64,000 bases of DNA from Viola odorata (Eukaryota > Streptophyta > Magnoliopsida > Malpighiales > Violaceae), in assembly GCA_963691705.1 (NCBI GenBank), contig OY829537.1:37699514-37763513 (forward strand), in the 5' to 3' direction. The number at the start of each line of letters is the position of its first letter. The stretch's first letter is position 1. The translations under genes were made by a program, and so were the position numbers. The notes beneath the pieces are model-generated. The model had not been told where the DNA came from. It made no database searches and saw only the letters and a list, made by a program, of their open reading frames with translations. Positions 54,387 to 63,857 of this stretch are shown here, piece after piece.

Positions 54387-56505
54387 TTAGGTTCTCTCCC
54401 TCGAAGGCTCAGAAGAACCGTTGCCACCTTTGCTAATCTCACCCATTACGATAGATATGTAATCAGCTATCTGGGCCGGATCCGAAGGGTTACCTTTGAA
54501 ACGGGCCGCAAATCCAGAAACGAAGGCCTTCAGAACCCTCTTTCTCCATAACTCTTCCTTTAATGGCGCCCGAGCAGACTCCTCATCTCGGGCAAGTATC
54601 TCTTCGCGGAGAAAGAGATTTTTCTTCTTTTCTAGCGCCAATTCCGCCTCCAGAACCTCTACCTTAGCTTTCCCGATAGATTTTTCTCTGTCCAATTCTA
54701 TTTGGGACGATTCGCAAAGACGCGTCAGCAACCTAGAGTGCTCCACCGCCTTTTCAAGCTGCACCCTCGTAACACACAATGCGCTGGAAAAATTACGTGA
54801 CTCGCGATCGTGAATTTCGAATTGATAATTCAGATGACGGAAGAAGTCTAGAGAATCATTCAGAACATGGCGGAAGCGTGCCGAGGGAGGGAGTTGAAGA
54901 AATTCCTCTTTCTCCTTTTTGGAACTCAGCATCTCTCCTATCAAGGGTGCAGTAAACTCATCTCGAGAAAAAGGCTGGGGAACCCCGACAGCGCGAAGGG
55001 CATCAAAGCAAAACTCTGCAAGATTCATACGGTAGGCCGGGACCCCGTTAGGACCAAGATTGATCGAGGGAGGTGGAGGAGAGCCCTGAGAAAAAGTACT
55101 CTTGAAAGGAGTAAAAAACAGCTGTGGAGTAACCATAGGCGGTAGCTCAGCAGTCGAATCCGCCACAGGAGGTGTGACCACTACGTCAGGAATACAATGA
55201 GCAATCGGAGAATCGGGAGCGTTAGATATGGGAGGAGGACATTCCATAGGTAGGCCCTCTCCCTCAGTAGAACAAGTGTTTTCCAACGCCTCAGCGGCTT
55301 CCGTTGGCTGAGAGGCGCCTGCCTCAGACGAAATAGCAGGCGTAGAAACAGTTGCCACATCCACAGGAGATGTCCCGGTAGCTTGTCCGCTAGGGGCCAC
55401 TCGAAGATTTTTCCGACGCTGGGAAGCAGCAAGGGAAGAAGCGTCGCAAAGGTCTGACTTAACATCCGCATCCTCGTCATCGCTAGTAATTACCGTCGTT
55501 GCGACAGGGCTGGAGTCCGTCCTCTTGCGGCACTCCGGTAGCCAATTTTCCACAAAACGAGAAGTTCGCACAGAGCTAACGGGTCTTCGCCCTCCCCGGG
55601 CAACCGTCTTAGTTCTCTTCCTCGGAGGAGGAATGCCACCCCGACTAGAGCCCTCGGCCGAAGGCGAGGCCGGTAAAGTTTGAAGCGGCGTTACATTCAG
55701 AGGAGTACCAGTGTCACCTGGGAATAAACCGTTAGCTTCTTATAGCAAACAAAGCGTGCGAGGATCAAAGAAAAGAAAATATGGAAAGAAATAGGCTCAC
55801 CCATAATGCACTCTTCCAAAGGTTTGAATAGAGCAAAGGCACGAATGCGGTAGTGGGTATTCTCGTCTCACAAAGCGTTAGCCTGGTCCAACTCAGTTCT
55901 GGACAAAATCGCGGGATTCGTCCAAACGGGGCCTATCAGTTCCTGATTGTAATTGATACGCCACAAACGTGACGGTAGCTCCAGAATGAAGAAGCTGCTC
56001 TTCCAATCAGCTACACCCTTCTTGAAGCCGTGAAAACGTTGCCAAAACGACTGCACGAGCGCATCATCCCACCGGGGAGTAATCTCGATTAAACAATTGT
56101 GGCAAATCATGCTAAAGAATTTGCGAAACAAAGTGATAGATGGGGTAAAAATGTTCTTCAACTCGCAAGCGCGAAGAAAAGCATAAACCACACACCAAGA
56201 GGAAGGAGTTATCTGGGAAGGATTAAGGCTATACTCCCGCAGCAGAGTTAGAATCGACTCATGAACGGGAAAACGGAAACCATAAAGGAACATTTTAAAA
56301 TAAAGAAGCCTACTGTGGCCCCACCCTGGATTATGAAGCCCATATCACTTCTGGGAATAGAAGGCTCATGCCCAGGAGGAAAGGTAATACCATGTTCCTC
56401 CAATTCGACTTTCAGAACCACATCGCAGGTAAAAATGCTCGGTGATTGGGCGACCTCGGGATCCATGGGCCTAGAGATAATCTAGCGAGGTCTATTCCTA
56501 GCCAT
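54387..56505 (-). pseudogene. Antisense gene aORF-1 of Ret-B (two exons)
   Basis: ATG at 56505 (MARNRPR, then an in-frame TAG) or a downstream Met at 56466. Exon 1 (to 55801) carries the same N-terminal domain as aORF-2: LYGFRFPVHESILTLLREY, QITPSSWCVVYAFLRACELK, WKSSFFILELPSRLWR. A frameshift lies around 56330-56400 and a TGA at 55868-55870. Exon 2 (55717-54387) is open: a basic NLS-like start (PPRKRTKTVARGGRR), an acidic/Pro-rich linker, the conserved QLFFTPF..GVPAYRMNLAEF segment, and a long coiled coil (residues E, K, L) with an Arg-rich end. The function is unknown; coiled coils suggest oligomerisation. Confidence 0.82.
55718..55800 (-). other. Intron of aORF-1 (83 bp, phase 1)
   Basis: On minus the donor is ATGG|GTGAGCC, followed by a T-rich body, and the acceptor is TTTATTCCCAG|GTGAC with a CTAAC branch-like motif about 15 bases upstream. 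It splits a Gly codon, exactly as phase and context in aORF-2 intron 1 would predict. Exon 2 is open only after this join. Confidence 0.85.
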
Positions 56506-57000
56506 AGCAAACCAACAAAAAAGGAAATCTGAGAAGGGACGAATTGATACCTTAAAGGAGAAGAATCGCAGAGAAATCGGTGGACAGTGACGAGCGACCG
56601 AAAAGGTATTCGGAGAAGAAGACGAAGGAAGACAAAAAGGAAAATTCGAAGTGAGGGCAAAAGTTTTGAGAAATTGGAGAATGGCCCTTCTTAAAGGATA
56701 AAAATGCCACCGCATTAATTGAGTCACCAATCGGGCGAAGACACGTGTAAAAGAAGTTGGCCACGTGGAAGCGCATTAAAGAAATTTGAAAAAAGAGAAG
56801 TTATTCGTCAAGACTCCCCGAAAGGGCGACAATGTTGACCCAGTCAGAGTAACCACGAAGCGATTGCCTCAGTCAGGCCAACCGCTTGCGTTAGCTATCA
56901 CCAAGAACCAGCAGGCTAACGGAAATAACGATAAAAAAGGAAAGGCAGAAAGCATCATTTTATTCATAAAACGCCAATAGGCGGGTACAACGCAAAATGG
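56506..57000. other. Ret-B intergenic region upstream of aORF-1
   Basis: No coding homology and no clear TATA element. It probably holds the promoter or 5' untranslated region of aORF-1 on minus and the 3' end of the next gene. Confidence 0.4.
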
Positions 57001-57423
57001 CTAATCCTCATCAGGCCAGTAAATTCCATGGTGATAAACCCCGTCATCATAAAGGAATGGCATCTTCCCGTTAGCATTCGGGATAGGCTGGTCTGCCTCC
57101 CTTTCTGGGCAGGACCCTGACGGGCATGACTTTTCTTTGACACTCGAATCTGCCAACCCCGCACCAGCACGGGTGGGAAAAGCCTCATTCAGTGAACAAT
57201 CAGGGGAAGGAAAGCATTTGCCACCCTCTTGGACAGCAGAACCAGAAGAAGTCAAAGTCGCAAAGGGCGTCTGGGAAGTCCGTTTCCCCTGCCTCTTACG
57301 ACCCTTTCGGCGGACCGGAGGCCTCCATGGTGGTGAAGGAGGGGGATGATCTGAGTCCGGCGAAGTCGGGGGAGTCGGCAAGGAGTCGCAATCCATGGAA
57401 CTCAAGAAATAAAAATCTGCCAT
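57001..57423 (-). CDS. Antisense small ORF aORF-3 of Ret-B, proline-rich with basic patch
   Basis: 140 codons from ATG 57423, intact. The N-terminus MADFYFLSSMDCD is followed by a proline-rich stretch (PPTSPDSDHPPPSPPWRPPV) and a basic cluster RRKGRKRQGKR that could act as a nuclear localisation signal. The C-terminus is acidic and aromatic (YDDGVYHHGIYWPDED). The frame is open upstream to 57483 as well, but this Met is preferred because a TATA-like element sits about 70 bp upstream. No homology recognised and no counterpart visible for Ret-A, whose end is outside the window. The coding status is likely but unproven. Confidence 0.55.
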   Translation of the reverse strand: MADFYFLSSMDCDSLPTPPTSPDSDHPPPSPPWRPPVRRKGRKRQGKRTSQTPFATLTSSGSAVQEGGKCFPSPDCSLNEAFPTRAGAGLADSSVKEKSCPSGSCPEREADQPIPNANGKMPFLYDDGVYHHGIYWPDED

Positions 57424-57488
57424 GTGACCTGCAAAAGCAAAAAATAAGGAAAAGGATGAAGATGAACAGGAAAAGGAAACCAAACTCC

Positions 57489-57496
57489 CTTATATA
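57489..57496 (-). promoter_or_regulatory. TATA-like element before aORF-3
   Basis: TATATAAG within CGGCTATATAAGGGAG on minus, 66 bp upstream of the ATG at 57423. Confidence 0.5.
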
Positions 57497-57910
57497 GCCG
57501 AGTAAGCACTTCGATCCCTGAAAAATCAATTAAGACGCTTGGGAAAAATAACTGCAATTGCAAAATCCGATCCGCCACAGGCACACCTGCTCGTTGAACG
57601 CACCAATCAAAGGGCACCAAAGAACCGCCCAACCACCTGCCACTGAAACGACGGCCCTGTAACAGTCAAGACAGATCATTTATTGCTAATTCCCGGAACA
57701 CGACCGCTGCAATACAATGTCCCGTGGAAGACCCATTTTCAGTTGGGCTCATGACAAATATTTCCAACCAATAAAGCAAGCAACCAAGCAAGAAAAAGAG
57801 CAGACTTGGGAAAAAGCAGAAACAACTATTTATTTATGGCCAGGTGGCCTTAGCGTTCAAATATGTACAAGAAACATAAGAAAAACAACAAAAAGAAGCG
57901 AAGCCAGTGG

Positions 57911-58294
57911 TCAGATATTGGACCCCGCATCATCTTCCCCTGGCACAACGGGAACCTCCCTTAAAGCGTCAACGACGGAGGTCAGTTCGACAGAGCAGGC
58001 TCTCATGCCCTTCAAGCAGCAGGCCAGCAGATCTTTCCTCTGCTGCAGCATCGAGGCCACCACATCAAGGTGGGCACTGACAGTGGCCAGTTTCGCCAAA
58101 CTCTCTAGGGGACTAAAATCCTCTAGAGTTATTCCCAGCTGCCTAGACAAAATAGGGGTTAGCACCCCCTGCAACTCCAAGACATCCTAGGAGGTCTTGG
58201 TGATCATCCTCTCCAGGAAGCCGATATCACCCTCAGTAAGATTCTTCAGGGTCAGAGTTTTAGAGATCAGGAAATTGCGAGTCAGTTCATCCAT
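57911..58294 (-). pseudogene. Antisense small ORF aORF-4 of Ret-B, helical, one stop
   Basis: About 127 codons from ATG 58294 (MDELTRNFLISKTL) with a TAG at 58187-58189 splitting it. The residues are leucine-rich and helical (LESLAKLATVSAHLDVVASM, LQQRKDLLACCLKG), suggesting a helical bundle, ending in an acidic tail. It lies closest to the 3' LTR and is the first gene of the antisense cassette. No family is recognised. Confidence 0.5.
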
Positions 58295-58353
58295 GGCGAA
58301 ATATGAAAAGAAAGAACATGAAAATGCGAAGAAATTGGCGCAGAGGAACCTCT

Positions 58354-58361
58354 GATTTATA
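58354..58361 (-). promoter_or_regulatory. TATA-like element before aORF-4
   Basis: TATAAATC within GATCTATAAATCAGAGG on minus, 60 bp upstream of the ATG at 58294 and just inside the 3' LTR border. It is a plausible start for antisense transcription of the cassette. Confidence 0.5.
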
Positions 58362-58487
58362 GATCCTGACACAAAACCGTCAGGACCATCTTCTGAGGTA
58401 AAACTGCCCCGGTTTTAGAGGGACCCTTCATAAGAGAAGGAACGTTAGCCCTTGGTAAACACTCGGGCTCATTTTCAGTTGGGCTTA

Positions 58488-59058
58488 TGATAACAATTCA
58501 CCTAAAAGAAGGGGTATTTTCGTCTATCACCCGGGGGGAAGAGACACCGCTACTGTTTCGCACCACCACGGTAGGAACAAGATTGCTACCTTCCCCAAAG
58601 GCTAACGCTACGAGGGCTAACGATGCCCTACCGGCTCCTCTCACGGACCTCGTGGATGGCTCAAGGAGTTATCTCACCCCCAGAGGAAACCACGCGTCAG
58701 GGTTAACGCTCCGGCCAGTATCCTACCGTGGCAATACCTACCTACACACCTACCGCCAAGGTAGCGTATCACGATAAGGGCGAACCACAGACCCTAACGC
58801 GAGCGATAGCTCCATACTCATTTACTTGGGCGGGAACCCCCCATTCTTCTATAAATACCTCCCCCACAAAGGAGGCAGGTAAGCGGACTTGACTAGCCAA
58901 AACTCTGCCAATTTCGGTACACATACTGACTTAAGCATCGGAGTGTTTCCGCCGGAGACCCCCTCCGGCGCATTGCAGGTACTGTGGACCGTCGCGCACA
59001 CTAACCTGAGAGGAGCTGCTCCACCATACATCCTTCGGCAAAAGACAAATTATTATCA
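58488..59058 (+). repeat. Ret-B 3' LTR
   Basis: 571 bp, one base longer than the 5' LTR (a C insertion near 58680), otherwise with about seven substitutions. TATA box TATAAATA at 58850-58857. No long purine run lies right before it: the adjacent bases are CAGTTGGGCTTA. Confidence 0.92.
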
Positions 59059-59063
59059 ATATC
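59059..59063 (+). repeat. Ret-B target-site duplication, right (ATATC)
   Basis: Identical to 43589-43593. The C2 LTR continues with AACTGCTTTAATTTTTCGC directly after it. Confidence 0.9.
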
Positions 59064-60919
59064 AACTGCTTTAATTTTTCGCAAACTGCTGGAAATCCTT
59101 CCGCAAATATCAACTGTTTAATTTTCCGCACTTTACTTTTCCGCACTTTAAAATTCTGCAATTTACTTTCAGCAATTTAAATTCAATACCGCCTACATGG
59201 TCGGTCTCATTTTAATTCTCGTAAATATTCAACTGCTTTAATTTTTCGCAAACTGCTAGAAATTCTTCCGCAAATTATCAACTGTTTAATTTTCCGCACT
59301 TTACTTTTCCGCACTTTAAAATTCTGCAATTTACTTTCTGCAATTTAAATTCAATACCGCCTACATTGTCGGTCGCAATATCAATTGTTTATCTTCTGCA
59401 AGATCAACTGCTTTAATTTTCTGTAATATCAATTGCTTTAATTTTCTGCAGTATCAATCATTAAAATTTCTGCAAATCACCAACTGTTTCCTGCACTTAT
59501 CAACTCAGCATTTAATTCTTGTATGCGTCAAATCCATCATTTTTCGCATGCAAACAACCCAGCATTTAAATTCTCGTGTGCGCAAAATCAATCATTTTTC
59601 GCATGCAATCAACCCAGCATTTAAATTCTCTCATGCTTAAAATCAATCATTTTTCGCAGGCAATCAACACAGCATTTAAATTCTCGTATGCTTAAAATCA
59701 ATCATTTTTCGCATGCAATCAACTCAGCATTTAAGTTCTCGTATGCTTAAAATCAATCATTTTTCGCATGCAATCAACTCAGCATTTAAATTCTCGCATG
59801 CAATCATGTCATCATCTGAATCTCGTATGCGTTAAATAAATCATTTCTCGCATGCAATCATGTCAGCATTTCATTTTCGTATGCGTAAAATTCATCATTT
59901 CTCGCATGCAATCAACTGTCGTCATTTATTTTCCTGCACTTATCAAACTCAACATTTAATTCTCGTATACGTGAAATCTATTATTTCTCGTATACAATCA
60001 ACTGTCATTTAAATTTTCGCACTCATAGAATCGTTTATTTATTTTTCGAGCTATCACTAATACTCTCATTTTGTAGGTTTTAATTTCAAGCTTCGCTCGC
60101 AAGTACGCGTTTCAATTCCTTTTTATTTATTCAATGCTTTTTCGCAAATATCAATCGTATGCATGATATATATAGAACTGCTAGAATTAAAATCAATCCA
60201 CATGAACAACGTGTTTAAAGACTTGCTTAAAATGCCATGTTCATCTGATTTCAAATTCTCGTTTGTATTGACTGTATGTACATGGGGACTTTCGATCCCA
60301 CTTCAGTTTTTCACTTCAAAAAACTTATCATTTAAATTTGTACTTTGTTAGCAATCCATGTTAGGATCACGTAGTAATTAATTTAATCATGCATGGCCCG
60401 ATGATGAAAAAAGAGGGCGCTCATTCAGTCTTATGGAAATTTTAGTCCCATCACGTTACGGTCAGGAATAATCAATCGATCTCGATAAACGGTAACCCCG
60501 TCCGAAAGATGTTTTAATTATTCCTGAACGATCACGATCATAGAAAAGACTAAAGTGACGATTCCTCTGAGGGCCCCCTTTTTCAAAACGCATTTTTCAA
60601 ACACCTTTTTAAACACCTCTCTCATCAATCGGTAACCGTTTTCGGATGTGTCTCGGGTGCCTAACACCTTCCCGAGACCATAATACGACCCCGAACCTTT
60701 GTCTGGGGTCCAGACCCCTTTTTTGTGCCTTTAGTTTTTTTACTTATTATATTTCCTATGCCATGACGATTAGGGATCCCTAAGCCTAGCAACCAAATTA
60801 GGGTGGCGACTTCATTGCATGCTGCTAGGCGTCCTTTTACGCCGAGCATCTAAAGGTCTCAAATTTCATTGCACACTCGTGAATTACTTTCTTTTCGTAA
60901 TTTTTCGTGGGGCGCGACA
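59064..60919 (+). repeat. C2 5' LTR, second part (after Ret-B)
   Basis: Continues the LTR interrupted at 43593. It has the ACCGCCTACATGGTCGGT units (about 59180, 59355), the 58-60 bp array (59500-59930) and the conserved GGTAACCGTTTTCGGATGTG block (60639-60658). It ends TTCGTGGGGCGCGACA before the PBS. Confidence 0.88.
59500..59930 (+). repeat. Tandem repeat within C2 LTR (about 58-60 bp unit, seven copies)
   Basis: Units of AATCAATCATTTTTCGCATG, CAATCAAC(C/T)CAGCATTTAA and ATTCTCGTATGC. It is the same family as 39425-39800. Copy number and order differ between C1 and C2, showing expansion or contraction within the LTR. Confidence 0.85.
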
Positions 60920-60922
60920 GTT

Positions 60923-60940
60923 TGGCGACTTCACTGGGGA
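60923..60940 (+). promoter_or_regulatory. C2 primer binding site
   Basis: TGGCGACTTCACTGGGGA, three bases after the LTR end. The tRNA-Arg-type PBS is reported for Ogre-like elements (from memory). Confidence 0.75.
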
Positions 60941-61122
60941 CCTTAGGGTTGGAGCCGGTTTTATCTTTTTAGAGAGGTGTTTTATTTGTTTATTTATTTG
61001 CTTTGATCAATTGCTGGTCTGTTTATTTATTTGCTTTATCAATTGTCATATGCATTTCATAGCGCCCTACACCCAGGGGACAATTACCAAAATAGGAGGG
61101 TAGTAGTGACTCCCTAGGACAC

Positions 61123-61308
61123 ATGTCCTGGGTAGTGTTCACCAATCCCAACTCGGATGAACCCCTAAAGCCAGTCGAAAGGTTATACGATTTCGCAAGA
61201 AATCGGGAGACTAGACGACACTTTAGGGACCTTTTTCATGGTATCATCCGGGAACCATTCAAGCCAGTTAGAAATGTCAGAATCAGAGCCCCAGCACGTG
61301 CATCATGA
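61123..61308 (+). CDS. C2 leader small ORF (61 codons)
   Basis: MSWVVFTNPNSDEPLKPVER, then a basic C-terminus (RNRETRRHFRD, REPFKPVRNVRIRAPARAS). It lies in the leader between PBS and ORF1, about 130 bp before the ORF1 start. The C1 copy (40903) has nearly the same protein start but a 1-nt loss. It could be a uORF that controls ORF1 translation or a leftover of structured leader RNA. No family recognised. Confidence 0.45.
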   Translation: MSWVVFTNPNSDEPLKPVERLYDFARNRETRRHFRDLFHGIIREPFKPVRNVRIRAPARAS

Positions 61309-61439
61309 TTATACCTGTTTGTCGTGGCATATTGACGTGATTTTTCTGTTATATGAACTGTAAATTTTCTAACACGTACAGGTTACTTTGCATTTAAAAT
61401 TTTATTTTTGTCCCATAGGACCCATCTTGCTCATTCGAC

Positions 61440-63167
61440 ATGTCGGCACCTACACTACTTTCATTTAATATTTTCGGGGGATGAAGTTTCGACGATCAGG
61501 CCGCACAAGGAGATCTGTTGGAACGTGGGTTCGCCCCTGACATCACCACCAAGATCAAAGTAGAAGTCGTGGACTTTGACTTAACTAGGATTCGGATGTT
61601 GAGAAATGAGCTGACTGAAGATGAAGAGACACAGTTCGAGGGTATTTATGGAAAGCTACTGACCTTAGTCGACGTAAAGACTGATTGGGGTTGCATCCGG
61701 GCAGCCCAAAAATTCTGGGATCCCTATTATCGGTGCTTCTCTTTCGACAAAGAGGTAGACTTGACCCCTACGCTAGAGGAGTACTCAGCTCTGATGTGCT
61801 TCACCTCTCCTATATCGGCCATATACCGGAATGTTCGACTCGACTCCTCGAGTGTCAAAATAAGGCTCGATAAGTTGTTAGGAATCACTACTCGTGTCAG
61901 AGAGGGTGACTACTTCTGGTGCTGGTCAGATATTGAGGCACGCTTTCGATCGTCCAACGGAAAGAAACGCTTAAGGATTCTGGCTTTCGCCATTGTAGGA
62001 TTTGTCCTCTTTCCAAAAATGAGGAATGCCATCGACTTTGCAGCAGCCAACATCTTTTACGAGATGGAAACAAATGCCATCAATCCTACAACAGCCATTC
62101 TGGCCGAGACCTTTCGCTCCTTGGACTCTTGTCGAAGAAAAGGGAAAGGGAGACTTACTTGTTGCACACAGTTATTGACAGTATGGTTGTTCAGCCACTT
62201 CAAGCAGGTTCCTGAGCAGACCATTTTCTTCGCAAGCTACATAAGGTCATGTCCTCTACTCAGGGTTATCAACGCAATAACCACGAATAGATGGGAGATG
62301 GAAAATAAGGATGTCTGGATCGACCGATTCATAAATCTCTCAGAAGAAGACTTCAGTTGGCATGCCAAGTGGCTGCAGACCTCCGATCCCATCGTCTGTT
62401 GCGGACCCTTACCTTGGGTTCCTTTGATCGGAGCATGGGGATGCACTCAGTATTGCCCTGCCCTCGTCCTCAGACAGTTCTGCATCACGCAAATAATTCC
62501 AATAACTTTCGGCATGATGAAATCAGATCTGCCACACGCTGGAGAAAATCAGAACATTCAGTTGTACGCCCAAGACTGGGCCCACCCTTTTTGCCTCAAA
62601 GGACACGGTATCCCTACAACCACAATACCAGAATATCCACAGTGGAGGTCAAGACGAGTTAACGGCAATGTCTTACCTCGCCCAGAAAATCAAAAACCGA
62701 TGGAAGAAGTAGGGGAATCGCAAGTGAGCGAAGGAATGGATGTCATGGCTTACGCTCAAGTGGTAGAACAGATGCGAGCAGCACAAGAAGAACGAGATCT
62801 GATGGTAGAGGAAAGGGATATGGCCCAAGCTCGTCAATGTGGCTTAGAGGTCCAGATGAATGAACTGGACAGGCAGCACAAGGATTTCTTCCGCGTACAA
62901 GCAGTACAAAAGAAGGTGGCCCTCAGGGCCTTTAAGGAACGCTTGAGCAGTGAAACCCGCAAAAGAGAAGCATCAAGTGCCATAATCCAAGAAAGGGATT
63001 CAACGATAAGGGTTTTGATTACTCGCGCAGACTTGGGAGATAGGAAAAACCAAGCACTGCAAAGCCCAATTACCACCTTAGAGGCTGAGTTAGAGATGAA
63101 AAAAGGGGAGTTGGCTTCAATAGAGTACCTTTGGCAGAAGCAAGAAGACTCGGACGCCCAGGAATGA
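61440..63167 (+). pseudogene. C2 ORF1 (Ogre-type extra ORF upstream of gag)
   Basis: The ATG at 61440 (MSAPTLLSFNIF) is in frame with a TGA at 61482-61484, where C1 has an Arg codon. After it the frame is open for more than 550 codons. The N-terminal half holds the conserved segments FWDPYYRCFSFDKEVDLTPT, LEEYSALMCF and GFVLFPKMRNAIDF. The middle has a W-rich stretch (CCGPLPWVPLIGAWGC) and the C-terminal third is a coiled coil (QMRAAQEERDLMVEERDMAQ onward). Length, position and motif content fit the extra ORF1 of Ogre elements (DUF7745-like, from memory). The function is unknown. Confidence 0.82.
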
Positions 63168-63857
63168 CACCTTCAGGGAAAGGCTCGGATGTCGGCAGAT
63201 CTTTTCTTTTTAGCTAGGACCCCTGATTTCATCTATCTTAGCCATTTTTGATGAATTTAGGAAGTTGGCAAGTTTACCATATTGTGTAAACGCTTTTTAA
63301 TAAAGTCGTACTCTTTCGGATATTTATTAAATCGCCTCATCTTTTCCATATCAACTATCCCTCCAATACAAACCCAAGAAAGAAAAAAAACATCGCAAAA
63401 CAAAAAGAGAAAATCTCTCCGGGATAAGACACAATCATTTCACCAAAATTCTGAAAAATCAGAACAAGTATTCAAAACATCCAAGTATCGCTCACTCATG
63501 GCCATGTCTTCCTAGTTTATCACCCAAAAAAAACTCCAAAGAAAATCAGGCCTTGCATCGTCAAAAGTATAACGTAAAAAAAAATCTTCCTAGCATGGCG
63601 GCATTGGTTGCCCCTGCTGATTTGGGTTTCGCCGTTAGCATCTCAGATTTGCTTCATATCGTTGGAATGTATAGAGGCTTCCTTCGTATCTTGTCAACCA
63701 CTGGGATTCCTCGCCTCACCGACCTCCCTGAAAATATCAAATGAAAGTACTGCCGGAAAAGCGAATGAGCAAATGTGGAGACCTCGGGATTGCACATCAC
63801 TTGTGTATCCTCACTTGTATTTAATCTTTGCTGTGTTTTTCTTTTTTCAGGTTCACG
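63168..63857 (+). other. C2 spacer between ORF1 and gag, with acceptor-like tract
   Basis: No gene recognised. A short frame at 63553-63744 has no homology. The stretch ends with a long pyrimidine tract and CAG (63829-63850), which looks like a 3' splice site just ahead of gag. Confidence 0.5.

Larger units (their letters stand above)
43594..59058 (+). mobile_element. Ret-B: complete Retand-like element (15.5 kb) with opposite-strand genes
   Basis: LTRs at 43594-44163 and 58488-59058 differ at about eight positions by eye, with a perfect 5-bp ATATC duplication. In between are the PBS, gag, protease, RT, RNase H, second RNase H and integrase on plus. Two tandem-repeat arrays follow, and then four reading frames on minus (51469-58294). 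There is no chromodomain after integrase. The domain order and the dual RNase H place it in the Tat group. Antisense extra ORFs downstream of pol are known for Retand-type elements. The recent insertion contrasts with at least six breaks in gag-pol, so it may have been copied in trans. Confidence 0.92.

Noticed and set aside
59500..59930. CRISPR-like look of regularly spaced near-identical units
   Set aside because: Units are directly adjacent diverged tandem repeats without unique spacers, in a plant LTR.
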